This document shows, piece by piece, positions 48,405 to 60,600 of a stretch of 64,000 nt of DNA (position 1 is the stretch's first letter; each line of letters begins with the position of its first letter). Under the pieces are notes generated by a model. The model worked only from the letters and a program-made list of their open reading frames with translations, did not search any database and was not told the DNA's origin. A program made the translations under genes and the position numbers. Source of the stretch: Macrostomum hystrix (lineage: Eukaryota > Platyhelminthes > Macrostomidae); contig CATNEN010000039.1 of assembly GCA_950097015.1 (NCBI GenBank), forward strand, positions 15,904,501 through 15,968,500, given 5' to 3'.

Positions 48405-49640
48405 GCTCCTTTGAATTTGTTCCCGAAGACCTTCTGATAACGCGTAGGTCACAATTTAAAGTCACAATAGTCATATGTGCTTTAGAATATTGTTTTTAAC
48501 TTCTGCTGCTGGAATGGGTACTACAGGAACCTTGTTCAGTGGCATGAACTTCTTCGCCAGTGTATATTCGGAACCTAAATCGCTTTTTTTTCCAACCCCG
48601 CGGCAACTCAGCCAGCCAGATCAATTGTCTGTTTTTCTGTTTGTTAACATTTGCCGCCTAATTTGTCCCAGCTTTGTGTCTGAATTTATGGACAGATGAG
48701 ATAAAGATGAGAAAGCCGGGGGCCAACGCCACAAAATTAAAGCCTCGTACAATGCACTGCTTAACGAGGCGGAGACAAAACAGTACTGGAAGCATGGACA
48801 CCCAGCTCAGATGAAGCGCCGAGCGAGAGGGGTCTGCGAGGGCAGAGTCGGAGAACATTTGGTGGTACGGTGAGGCGAATGAAGACATTGAGCAGGTAGC
48901 GTTTGTCTGCCCCGTTGTTGACACATGCACAGACACACACTCACAAGGTACAACTCATAAAAATTTCTTCTTGAAGTCTCACTGTACTCAGTATATGTAC
49001 ATAAACTCGGAATAATATTCTGTCAATTGTCGATTGCCGGATCAAGGACCGCTAGGAAAGCTTTGTTGATAGACTTATAATAGTCTAGAATTAGTAGTGC
49101 TTGGCCCGTATGTCACATTAGAAACCGAAACTAGAAACTATTAGTAAAAGTAAAGTGACTAGCAATGCAAATACGCTGATAGGATGCAGCATGAATTGTG
49201 TATATAATGCCTGCATGCTAACTCAACTGTACTATTATATGCTAGCTAGGCACAATTTGGTAAGGGAATTTCGATTTTTAGTGGCGTCTAGCAGGAAATT
49301 GATTTGCCAATTCAGCTTTAGGATATTAAACAATTCTCTCTATAGCGTTTATATGTGTACATATATATGTGCGCCGTTCTGAAAAAGCAACTCGATCGTT
49401 ATAAATGTACAGCTGTAATAGTTTTGTAAAAGTAGCAATTCAAGGCAATAATTCCAAGCTAGCTAGGGTAATGGATATATATAGTAGATACTCTTCAAAT
49501 TGAACCAAGCAATACATAAAAACATTTTATTGGTTTCATTTCCCGATCTACATGTACTAATAGATCTTATCGCATAGTAGATTTCCGTTAAACAACAATT
49601 CTATTTTGTTTCTGTACGTTGAGAATACGAGCAAACTATT
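48405..49640. other. intergenic region
   Basis: No gene that I can support. A tatatatag motif near 49,474 could serve the next gene. Short frames on both strands lack domains. Confidence 0.5.
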
Positions 49641-49642
49641 TC

Positions 49643-51521
49643 ATGATGCCTTCGCAGAAGTCTCTCAGTAGCGTTGATGCGCGAGCAGTCAAGGCTGCGA
49701 TTACCGTCTGTTACTTTCTGCTAGCCACGTCAATCCTACCTCAACCAGGTGAGTTTTACTGATCGAGTAGGCTTCAATTGGTGTAGCTGCCTTTTATGGG
49801 GATATACGTCTTTGGGAAGAGCAAATATTGACGAATTTCAATGTGACAATGAAGCGTCTTCTGCTGAGTATAAAAATTCGATGGAAAGACTTTTATTCTT
49901 TCTTTCCATTCATTCAATGGAAATGAAAAGATTTCCATTCGATGAATGGATGGACTAGCTACGGTAGCTATAAATTTGGATGATGTCACTATGGATTTTG
50001 CTTTCTTTCTTAAACAGTAGAAAGGGCCCCGCTATTTTCCCCAGGGGATAGACCAAGGGGTATTCGAAAAAGCTCTCAAACTTTCACGATAGCTCTCAAA
50101 CCGAAGGACCGGTTTCCGTGAAAGTCCATGCATTCGGATCAACACTTTCCCCCCTTTACGATGAACTAACTTTCAAAACCGCCGACGTCATCGAGATATT
50201 CAGCGAATTTCGTTGAAGACCCTGGCGACAAGGACTGCAAACATTTCTCTGTATAAAGCTCTGTGGCGAATCCATGATATTGGTTCAATAATCTGAGTCC
50301 ATCTGTCGTAGTGATTTTTGTTATCAGCATCCCAGATACCAGGGCCCCTTCATCACTGTCTGGAGCATAGGCGGCGACTGTCGGGACCTTTAACAAAAGC
50401 AAGCGTCTTAAAGATGAAGGCTACGAAGGTCGCCGCCGATGCTCAAGACGCTGATGAAGGGGACCCTGGTCACATGGGATGCTGTAAACAAAGGTCCCAT
50501 GCGACTGGTTGACATTGTTGGTGCAGCCGACAGGGTTCCATGGTGGAATTTTGGGCGAGGAAAAATTATGCCTATATTGGTGGTTTATGCCACCTGACAC
50601 CCCGACGAGAATCGTTCAATATCTCGACGATGCCGATGGTTTTTTTATTCTGGAAGTTGCTTCGTCGAACAGGGTGGAAAACATTGTCCCGTGTTCTGGA
50701 TCATAGCAACGGGTTGAATATTTTAGAAGATACGGAAAATATATATATGCTCGTAGGTAATTGGAATTTCAAATACAACCGCTGTATTTCTACTGTTAAG
50801 CATTGGCATGGAGCATGGAGCTTCTTACTACTCTAAAACAGTAGTACTAAAATATGACCAAAAAAGTATAATTATGGGCTTGAGGCCGAATCATCAACTG
50901 ATATACTGAACAACTTTTGCGTCTTTGATTGGCACAACTTTTTTAGCGTGGGCCTCTGTGGAAGCAACAACCGCAGCGCCTGCAACAACGTGCAGCAGCT
51001 CACTCAATATCGGCCTAGACTATTTCCTTCGCACCCAACTGTTCTCAAATCTGACCAATGTAGAATTGCCGGCTGAGATTGCTTTGCCAATTAGCGCCTT
51101 CAAGATTGTCAACCTCAAGCTGGCCGGCTTAGACCAGGTGTCACGCGGCTGCAGCCTCCAGCTGAGCCAAGTCAGCGAGTCCCAGCTCCGCCTCCGAGCC
51201 TGCGCGCACGCCGATCGTGTTTGGGCTAGCTTCATGATTCGAGCTGGCAACTTGCCAGTGGACTTTGTCATGGCATCCATCAAGGACACGGCAGTTAGCG
51301 GCCAGGCCGTTGCCAATATGGTGCCAGGTGGGCTAGTTAATCTGGAACAGTTCGACATCACCCTGGGACAAGTGGACGTGGAGAACACGGGCATCACTGG
51401 CAGCATCATCACCAGGGTGATGCGCATGAATAGCGTGCGTCAGCGACTGCGCCGGGTCATTGTGGAAGAGGCAACTAAGAAAATTCGCGAAGTTCTGCGA
51501 CAGAATCCGCTGCCAAAATAG
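49643..51521 (+). CDS. secreted protein, possibly Der p 7/BPI-like fold, 2 exons
   Basis: Exon 1 (49643-49748) encodes the N-terminus with a hydrophobic signal segment (AAITVCYFLLATSILPQP) and ends at CAG|GTGAGT in phase 1. Exon 2 (50947-51521, acceptor TTTTTTAG) restores the frame and encodes the rest; 226 aa in total. The mature part has only two or three cysteines, alternating hydrophobic strands and two amphipathic stretches, ending KKIREVLRQNPLPK. The pattern (FKIVNLKLAGLDQV..., later GLVNLEQFDITLGQV... and a final helix) resembles the single-domain lipid-binding fold of group 7 mite allergens and BPI-like proteins. That is my inference, not a confident identification. A decayed duplicate lies at 53,540-53,880. 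The intron contains a foldback element. Confidence 0.6.
50165..50645. mobile_element. long-palindrome foldback element, copy 1
   Basis: Outer arms gtcatcgagatattcagcga (left, near 50,190) and gttcaatatctcgacgatgc (right, near 50,610) are imperfect inverted repeats. Inner arms around agcatcccagataccagggc (50,328) and gaccctggtcacatgggatg (50,462) also pair. A diverged second copy occurs at 61,880-62,240. It sits in the intron of the secreted-protein gene. It has no coding capacity and is best described as a MITE/foldback-like family; the superfamily is unknown. Confidence 0.68.
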
Positions 51522-53237
51522 ACCGCCAGATTGCAGTGACTGATGAGAATGAGATTTCGTCGCTTATTGCTATAGGGCCAACGTAAGTGTTGACTAATGC
51601 CCCAAAACGCTCGATCGCTTTGCTACTTTACTCGACATAAAAATGTGTTACCTTGATTTATTACCTAATATAATTAAATTTAAAATTTATTTTCTAGCTG
51701 TAGAACTACCAATTAAGGAGGGTGAAATTCCTCCCCTAAACATTTTTCTTGCACCTAAACGGAGCAAGGCAAGCCCACGAAACTCAAGAACACGGGCCTG
51801 CTTTTTGTTGCGCATATTCTGTAAAACGAATCAAGTCGCCAGCTCTTCAGACTTCAGACCGTCTAGATATTCAATGGTTCTGGCCGAAGGTCGGATTTTC
51901 CCCTTTTTCATACACCCCTATACACGAAATTGCTCTTGACAGGCCTTCAAAATCTATCAGCATGTCACCCGAATGTGCCTGCATCATCTCCGTTTTCGGT
52001 GGTCACCTAGCTTTATCTAGACGGACTGCTGGACCTTCAAGGGCCACAACACATGAAAATAGGCCGCTGTGGACACCCTGACGCTAATTTCTCCAATTTC
52101 ACTGATCAAGCCTAAATATTAGGCGCAGCTCAACCACAGTACACCTGCGCCTAGTCTGTCAACCAATCAGTTACCACCCAACGCTGTTAGCATTTAGGCG
52201 CTGCCAAATAAATTTTATGGTGGAATCCCCGCTTGGTATAAAAAACAGGCGTCAAAATGGCTTGGTAGACCTACCGTTAACTAATTTGTACAAATATGCA
52301 CCTAGATCCCGTAAGGCGGCGGCACAGCGGCATGTACATCTACACGGCCATGGGTTGATAAGTCATGGACATTAGTGAGTAGCAAGAGGCAAATAAAGAA
52401 CCAAGAATCCTTTGGAGCGAGAGGCAAACGATTAATAATAAGGTTAAGAATATTATGGTTAATAAGGTCAATCTGCTAAACACACCATATTTTTCTACGA
52501 GTACAATCATACAGATGGTGCAAAGTTTTATTATTTCTAACGGCTAATTTTTTAATGGCCATTAAATAAACTTTCTTGGTATTCGGAAATTTTTAATTTC
52601 TATACTATGACGCTGCTCGATTAATTCTGAACAACGTATTTCTAGCTTAACTTTTCTGTTTCTGTGAACTCGTAAAAGAACCGTTTCTTAAAGAGAATTT
52701 GAAGAGAATTTTGTTGCGCAGTAACATTATTTCTTTTTCTCACTTTTTCGGAAAATAGGAGGGACTATACGGTGCCTACTGATATCATTCTGTAGTAGTA
52801 GTACAATGATAATGAGATATTTCAACCTTGGGTCCTACTCCGCACGGATTGGTACTTAATTTGACTTCTGGTCTAAGAGGTTTCCTCACTTCAACGACAT
52901 TAGTTCCCCCAAGCAAGTCCGCCATCGACAGGACCCTCGCTGAAGAACGTCGCCCTCCACCAACATTTATCATCACTTGGGCCGTCCGTTTCCCCGAACT
53001 GCACACTGTCAGTGTGCAATGGTACCGTGGCTCATATCTTTGACTGTCCTTCTGTACCAAGTGGATTGACTCACTTGCATGGACAATATGCTTGGTGTCG
53101 CGGGCTCATGATCAGACCCTGGCCCGCCTGCAATGGGCTAACATCTGCAACAACAAACGTCGTACATGGATCTAGGCGGAGGTCCTTGTGGCTTTCGAGA
53201 TTACGCTATATGCAATAATAAAAATTTTAATTTAACT
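51522..53237. other. intergenic DNA with possible decayed coding remnants
   Basis: The frame at about 51,749-52,081 and the region 52,830-53,200 look protein-like in places (for example FIITWAVRFPELH, then a Cys-containing stretch that could be the tail of a LINE). I could not tie them to a family or splice them into a gene. Confidence 0.35.
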
Positions 53238-53500
53238 ATTGATTACACCTGCCCCAATTTGGTCAGATGTGCAGCCGACAGCACAGCCGTAGCTTTTGCG
53301 CGGCACATCTGAAGGTGCGTACAGCTGTTCAGTCCATGGACTGGGCGGACGCCACACCCACCTTCAATTATCCCAGCTGATGCTGGTACCCATTTAACAG
53401 CTGGGTGAGCTGAAGCAATGCAGACTTAGTGCCTTGCTAAAGGACACAAATTGTTGCAGTGGAGTCGGAAATCGAGCACCCGACCTTCAAGTCCGCGATA
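53238..53500 (-). mobile_element. tRNA-derived SINE, copy C
   Basis: Same family as 36,465-36,722, reverse orientation. It begins cacctgccccaatttggtca and contains gttcagtccatggactgggc and ccttcaattatcccagct. The tRNA-like head lies at the right end (B-box gggtgctcgatttcc on the minus strand). Confidence 0.82.
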
Positions 53501-53539
53501 TGCAATCACAGTTACTTATAATTGCTACGAGAGTATTCG

Positions 53540-53880
53540 TGCCTGCTTCAGGGTAAAAATTTCCTGCCTCAAGGTGGACATTATCAGGCCTTCGCCTTCT
53601 GCAGGCATCCTTGCATCTAGGACGAAAAACTTACCGCCCAGGTGGTGGCCAACCTGGCTCCATGAGCAACAAGGTTATTGACTACGGAAAAGCTTTACAA
53701 CTAATGTGATTGGAGAACAAGGGCATCGCCGGCAGCATTATCAAACACGTGCTGGAAAAAAAGTAGCACCATGCGGAAGCTGCGCCAGCGCATTGTGAAA
53801 ACTCGCGAACTTATGAAACGTAATTCGGTGCCTAAGCAAACCTCCTGATTGCAAAGTGACAGACTGATAGACTAAATAAC
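53540..53880 (+). pseudogene. decayed duplicate of the 49.6-51.5 kb secreted-protein gene
   Basis: The last third of exon 2 is recognisable at nucleotide level: gtggacatt...ggcatccttgcatc, then gagaacaagggcatcgccgg, cggaagctgcgccagcgcat and cctcctgattgcaaagtgac, the last matching the 3' untranslated sequence of the intact gene. Deletions and stops (for example TAG after the lysine run near 53,762) destroy the frame. Because 3'-flanking sequence is shared it is a DNA-level duplication, not proven to be a retrocopy. Confidence 0.75.
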
Positions 53881-53924
53881 ACTACCGTAGCAAGACCGCA
53901 GAAAGTACATTACAATGGGTCAGA

Positions 53925-54200
53925 GACAAATAGAGAGCCACGAAGAGACAGAGACAGAGGGACAGAGAGGGATAGAGACAGGGACATAGAGGGACGAAAA
54001 GACAAAGGAACAAAGAGGGACAGAGAAGTACAAAGAGGGACGAAGAGACAGGGACAGAGAGGGACAGAGAAGGGCAGAGAGGAACAAAGAGGGACAGGGA
54101 AGTACAGAGAGGGACGAAGAGACAGAGGGACAGAGGGACAGAGAAGGGCAGAGAGAGGAACAAAGAGGGACAGGGAAGTACAGAGAGGGACAGAGGGATA
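53925..54200. repeat. polypurine minisatellite
   Basis: Irregular 16-18-bp units around gggacagagagggac with gaagagaca and ggaacaaaga variants. The + strand is almost pure A/G with scattered C/T. Long frames on the minus strand (Ser/Leu/Pro) are artefacts. Confidence 0.88.
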
Positions 54201-54439
54201 GACAGTAATTAAGAGGATTTTATGATATATTAAGAGAACCATTGACCGATATGAGTATTTTTCTACTATTAGCACAATATAATTAAGTAATCAGAAAAGT
54301 ATTCATTCGCTTTTTAGCACTCCTTATATGTAAACTAGGCAGTTTTGGTGACTTCACATTTATTTGGTTAAAACTCATAATAATCGAATAAGTAATTTAC
54401 ATTTCAATGTAGAATTCGGGAAGTGTTGCTCGCTTCAAA

Positions 54440-54925
54440 ATTAAAAGGTAAATGAAGGTAAACACCAACATGTAGTTGCTTATTTAATTATGCCGATGCA
54501 TTTCGACCTAACAGGCCATCTTCAAGGCTTTAACAACTTGCGGAGAGTCACACGCAGCCAAATATATTAAGATGGACAAAACTGTACAATTCCGAGTGAG
54601 AATTTCAATCCAGTCCGGTCAGAAAAAAAAGAGAGACACAAATAGAACGCAACGCACACTAAAACACTTTGAGATGGCGGCACGCACCTCCCATGGCAAG
54701 TTGAGTATTAAGGGATGGCTTCTGCGTTTTGATGTACATGGCCTCTAAAATGCTGAGTTTGAAATCATTTTTGCAGGTATCGATCAATTTAAACCTTTCA
54801 GAAGGCTCCCTATTGCAGCAGCTGTTGTTAAAGCCCTGAAGATGACCTGTTAGGTCGAAATGCATCGGCATAACTAAATAAGCAACTATACATGTTGGTG
54901 TTTACCTTCATTTACATTTCAATGT
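54440..54925 (-). mobile_element. Penelope-like element fragment with inverted termini
   Basis: About 95-bp inverted repeats face each other: gatgcatttcgacctaacag (54,493) and cctgttaggtcgaaatgcat (54,847), extending out to gtaaatgaaggtaaacacca and its complement. On the minus strand the interior encodes NREPSERFKLIDTCKNDFKL followed by a LEAMYIK...KPSLN motif. I recognise this as the end of the GIY-YIG endonuclease domain of Penelope-type retroelements. The reverse transcriptase is absent. Confidence 0.68.
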
Positions 54926-55419
54926 GCTTGCATGTACACATACGAGATGGATAATACAGCAAATTGACACAAAAAATAATTTTTTTATTTTTGGTCCCAC
55001 ATTTGATTTTTGTCACCTTGGTCAGTTGATTTTTGCAACTAACTTTGCTTGGCCCACATTGACAAAATTTAAAAGAACTGGTGAGGCTGCACTGGCAGCT
55101 TTTAAGTATCACAATGGTCTGCAGAATTGGCAGACTGATTCTTATTTTAGAAGATTTGCAACAAAATCTTCAAGCCTGTGCTATAGAGTTTTGTGTGCTG
55201 ACATTACTCTGTTCAGGTGCAAGAAATAATAGTTGCTTTGTGGCTGTCTGTAAGCATTGCCATCCCAGAAAATGTTGCACTTTTTAGTAACTGTTGCGAA
55301 TTTGTGGAAATTGTTTAATTCATAGTTCTTGATTGGTCAAAATTATCAAAGTCCAATTGCCATTGCTTGGCCTTTATAATCTTATAGTTATCAAAGGGTT
55401 CATGTCTACAAAGATCTTT

Positions 55420-55920
55420 GGCATTGCTGCAAAGTTGCCTGGGCCTACTGCTCAGTAAGGGCTATCCTGCAGTCTGAGGCTCGACCTGACTGCCCATGGA
55501 AGGTGTTGATTCAGGCAGTTGTTGAAACTGTCCTGCCTTTTAATGCAGAGAGCTGAACACTAACAGAGATGCTGGAATGTCAATTTAACATGTGGCACAC
55601 TGTCTTGCTGCAAGCTGCTTTTAAAGTTGGCCTACAACCACACCATTAATGTAGTAGTATATTGCAGCACCAGTCTTGTATGTCAGAGCAAGTTGTTGCT
55701 ACAAGTGATGGGCCACCTCATTCAGGCTGAAGCAAAGTACTGCCCAAGCCAGAACAGGTGCTGCTGATTTTGCTGTAGGTGCCTTGTTGGCAATGGCATG
55801 CACATACCCAATGTTTTGTCAACATCCTAAAAGTGAATGCTTGCACCATGTGGCTTTAGGCCCATTTGCACCTAGGGCACACCATTGGATGCTGCAAAAG
55901 TATTAAGTCAGTGTACATTG
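55420..55920 (+). mobile_element. LINE 3' fragment, heavily decayed (RTE/CR1-type)
   Basis: The + strand carries a degraded version of the LINE tail at 57,139-57,495, with segments like AVVETVLPFNAES and HTVLLQAAFKV interrupted by stops. The remnant is markedly rich in TG/CA where the other copy has CG. Confidence 0.65.
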
Positions 55921-56971
55921 CTATGGTTGATATGGTCCTAACAGTAGAAGAAATAAAGGTAGTATATTTTTTACAGTTCATAAAGAAGAAACTTTTTTCT
56001 GTGTAGATAAGGAAAAATATAATATTTAAACAAATTTAAAGGCAGAAAATTTTTGCTTCTCCTAAAAGATATATATAATATAATATATATACATACTGTT
56101 ATAAAAATGTGAAAACTAGCTAGCTAGCTAGTAAGCCTACATGATCTGGACTATGCACAATGCCCTTGAATTAATACCACAATCCTCTAGTCATTGATTT
56201 TAGAATCAACTACAATAAGTTAAGGATAGGGCCTATAGGGATGTATACACAAATCATAGAATTGAATTAGCTAGGCATTTAAAAAATGTATACATGTACT
56301 TAACATCATATAATTTTGCACATTAACTTGAAAACATACAATTTTCTGCACAGAATCTAAACTTACAGTTTAGATCATGTAGTGCATACAGAATTTTCTG
56401 GCATGCATTTTAAAAATTTGGCATCCACTGGTATGCAAAAGCAATTGCATAGCTTGGGCTGGCACAAGGTTGGCAATGGTAATACACAAGTCTGCAGTGC
56501 AGTACTGAGGCATGCACATATAATGTATACATACAATGATGCACAGAATATAAAAATACATCTAGACTATTGATCAGCTCAAAGAAATGTTTCTGTTGAA
56601 TGCCTAAAACAAATATATCATAGAATGCACTATTTGCAAAGATTAACTTTTTCATGTAACTATTCAACTAGTCAATATAATATGCAATTTTTACTCAAGT
56701 AATGTTGATAAAAAATGCTGAATACATTGAAATATATAATTTTATAAATATCATAAAATATATATAACTTTTTGGAATGCAAAAAGTTTTGACAATATAT
56801 CTTGATATGCATCAGCTTGGCATTGGTGTGCAAAAAACTATGATTTTGTTCTGGCATTCATCTAGCATGATCTAGACTATGGATCTAAACCACTTGAAAA
56901 CTAAACTAGGTAGGCCTAAAGTTGCACATTCAAAACTAGAATCTAGAATTGTGCACATCAATATCTAACAA
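55921..56971. other. unique AT-rich region between opposed LINE copies
   Basis: No gene or RNA seen. Contains small ctagctag repeats near 56,116 and AT-rich stretches. Confidence 0.5.
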
Positions 56972-57640
56972 TACAATACAATACAATAAGTACAATGTCC
57001 ACCGACCACAAGTGGCCTGAAAAGAGGGGGGCATTGTCAAAAAACACATCTGGCCCCACAGTCTCTGATGAAGGCAGTGCCATTAGCCTGATTGGGCACC
57101 CTGGCGTCTTCTAACAGACAGTTGATGAACCTCCGGGTTCACGCCTGACCTCGCCGGTATGGACCCTGCTGCGTGTGCAGCAAAACCTGCAGCGGCTCCG
57201 GGCAGTAGGACTCAGTGCAGAGAGCGTGACCCGTCAGCTTCAGGCGCTGTTGTTGCAGGATCACGCTTGGAGGGCTCAGCTTTGCCCGTTGATAGAGGGC
57301 CTGGTTTGTGACATGATTGGTCTGGCGGTGGATGCTGAAGGCAGCGCGCAGCAGGCTGGAGTGAGCTGCGTCCAGCTGACGTTGCAGCACCTCCGTCATG
57401 GTCCAGGTTTTGGCATTGTAGAAAAGCAGGGTTTCCACAACCACCTGGAACAGTCGGGTCCTCAGCAGATCTGGCAGGGCATCGCTTTGAAGCATGACTC
57501 AAACTGAGCAGAAAGCTGCCCAGGCAAGCCCTCTGCGACGTCACAAATCCTCTTGGACACTGGGCACAAGACCACCAAGATACTGGAACTGCTCACACCG
57601 GGGTAGGGATGTTGCCATCAAGCTGTCTATGCTGGGAAGA
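56972..57640 (-). mobile_element. LINE 3' fragment with microsatellite tail (RTE/CR1-type)
   Basis: The minus strand encodes the C-terminal part of a reverse transcriptase: QYLGGLVPSVQEDL, a frame break, then VVETLLFYNAKTWTMTEVLQ, LDAAHSSLLRAAF, HVTNQALYQRAKL and LKLTGHAL. It then runs through a 3' untranslated part to an (attgt)n tail at about 56,972-56,990. 5' truncation and a microsatellite tail are typical of these LINEs. The frame from 57,495 to 57,139 is open for 118 codons, so this copy is younger than the + strand one. Confidence 0.78.
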
Positions 57641-60600
57641 TGGATGTCAGCTGGCAGGTCAGCAGGCACAGTGAGTGACTGCTTCTTGACACAAGCCAAT
57701 TTTCTTTTCTAGGACTAGATGTTAAACCTAGCAAAAGACAAAAAGTATTAGGGACTTTTAAAATATAGCTAAGTTGCAAATATGAGGTTTGATAGTGTGA
57801 ATAAGTGTGACCATGGTTTGGCTGCATCTAAGAATTTCTAGGTGTTTATAAGCTTATAGGCTAGATGAGTCAATTCAGCTATTTATGCTTTATACCAAAG
57901 CAAAAGGTCTATCCAATCCAATTGCTAGGAATTTTGTTCCTGCCATAATTAGGATCATATAAATCACAAAAACTGCCAATTTTTATTTTGTGGCCATTTT
58001 GATATGTGGCTGTAATGTGGTTGTTTTGACATGGAAGCATTTAGAGAGATTATATTTATATTTATATTTAAATTTAGAGAGAACATAACTACTAGTAGTG
58101 TGCTGGTTCTTTGCTTAGGCCTACTGTAAGTGTAGCTCTAAAGAAATTCTAAGAATCATGGCTTGCTGTTTTAATTTATAAGAATCTATAGGTCAATCTA
58201 TAAGAAATTAAAGAATAGAACAATAAGAGAAAGAGAAATATAGGTCTAACGATATTAAAAAAATAACACAAGAATATCAAAATCAGAACTTCTCGAGGCA
58301 AACGTTACATATTTGGCACGTGTCTTGACTATTTTTCTAAGAATGAGTTGATGCATATGTAAATGTAAATGCTTAAATATCTTTTTTCAGGCAGTAGTCA
58401 CTAAAGGTACTAAGAAGCCTTAACAAAATATTTTATTTGAATCAAATTTAGTCAAGAAACCAATTATGCACTTACTGCTTTTAGCCAACGTTTTATGAAT
58501 TCAATTAATACATACTGTAATTGGTACCTCGAAAAACCTATGAAACCTTTATATTTGATAAAAACCAGTAAAGTTGATAAAAATGTAATAAATTACCCAT
58601 TACAGTCGCTACCCATTTCGGAACGGCTACCAAGACTGAATTGATGTAATTATAAACAGTCTGCTATGTGTACTATATCAAAATAATTTACGATGTCGTT
58701 ATGTAATATTTGTTATAACTCTCTTTTGCATGAACTCTCATAGTAGCTGTCGTTCTTTTACTGTTTTCATGTTTCTCCACGGCGTTTAATAGTCCTGAGT
58801 GACTTATTTGAATTCATTTTGCGCCCGAGAGCTCAGCTTCAGATTGTCGAGCTTCTGCTATCACAGAATCAAGTTTTACTCTTACTTAGCAGCTTCTAAC
58901 GTGTATTTCCTTTGGGTTTAGTGAATTAAAGCATCATTTTACATTTAATCTTAGCGTCTTATTAGCTGTCTATACATTTCTAGCATTGAAAATGCGTCCT
59001 TTAATGGCCTCTGAATGATATCTCCTGTGTTAGTATGAAAGACATGGGTAGTGAGATGCTGAATCATTCGCAGCTCGTTACCCTGTCTTTCGTATTTACC
59101 AGGAAGGATCGACTCCCTTTCCCTGCAATATCGAAATCGAGGCATCAAATTGGTCTGTTGTAGAGAAGTTTTTCTATCACAGCCAATATTGATGAGCCTT
59201 GATTTTCGTCATTCATCTCCGAAGCACTGAGTACTTGGACTGAAGTTGTTTCAAGTGGTTGTGTTGCAGCGTGAAAATTTGTATCACAGCCCTGCTTGGA
59301 ACAAACTATAGCTCCTATGTCATCTGTCCCTCTGTTAAATGGTGTGATGTTCTTCATCAAAGTGACTGTGATTATTAGACTCCGTTAATTATCACAGCCC
59401 AAGCTTTGGTGAGGCATTTGCCATAGATCGTCGTACTTTGACTGCAAAACCTGCCCACCATTCCCAGTGGCTTGGATTAATTAATGTGAAAAATTGCAAC
59501 ATATTTTATAACTAGTGGCTTTAATAACGAGACTTGTGCACTTGTGTTACTTCAGAACAAGTTTTCGCAATCATAAATTGTGTTGTACTTGTATTGACTT
59601 GTCGGCTAAAAAGTTAATATTGGGTTGGTGGTGGTGTTAAATACAATTGTATTGACGTCTAGGTCTAGCCCGACACATTTTTTCGCATCAGAAAGTTGTG
59701 TCGCTAAATGACAATCGTGAGTGACCAGCTAAGCACAGAATTGTTGTATATGCCTAGTGTAAACTGACGGCTGTGCTGCCTGTGCATGACATTGATAAAG
59801 ATACTTTAAATAACGTGAACTTATTAGCTGTGGCTGCTAAAGCGACAGCTAATATGAATTCAAAATCGCCTATTTATCAGTATTGCTCGCATTCGTAATA
59901 TAACTTTTATGGTCTTTTAGGATGGGTGGCCAGGCAATGACAATCAGCAGCAGTTGCACTAATGCCATGCTTAATTGCCTCGTTTAGTAGATGGTATTCA
60001 GACTACTAATAATATGCTAATTTTGATGATCTATAAGGCTTATCAATGTCGATCACCGGTTAACTTCGCAAAGGCAAGTAGGCCTATTCCAAATAAAACA
60101 TTCGTGATGCTAAGCGTTAGCAATAGCATTATTATTCTCTATCTGTGAGGATCAGGGACAGAACATTTCTGTGTGAATGTAAGCGTGATTCAGTTAAACA
60201 TGTGCGACGCATCTGAAAATGCGCAGGATCGAGTCCCGCTGCCGATGCATTATTTTGCTAACGCCCAATAACCTGCTCAATGAAAGCTAAGACTAATTAT
60301 CATCTAGACTCTAGAGGTTAACTAACTTGCAAAAAGTCATGCAATTGATTATATTCCTATTTCTACTAGGTCCTCTATTCACTAAACGATTGCTTGCATG
60401 TAGCTTTTGCCAATCGCCAATTTTCAGGTAAGAAGCCTGCTGGGGATGAGTCACCCACCCAAGCCACACTAGGCCAGGATGACGAATCGGTGAAGTGAGG
60501 AGAATTTAGGAGCATATATGAAGCCTGGCATTGTGGAAACGGGAACAACACACCATTGGTGACTCACTGCATGAGTCGCAAACCATGATATAGCCTTTGA

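Noticed and set aside
48658-48936. 92-codon minus-strand frame
   Set aside because: No domain or regulatory context; the + strand reading also looks like degraded repeat sequence.
51643-52081. 110-codon frame with protein-like look
   Set aside because: No recognisable family, no signal peptide, no splice context; could be a decayed repeat.
58951-59360. Two adjacent minus-strand frames as an exon pair
   Set aside because: No domain, no suitable donor/acceptor between them and no neighbouring coding sequence.
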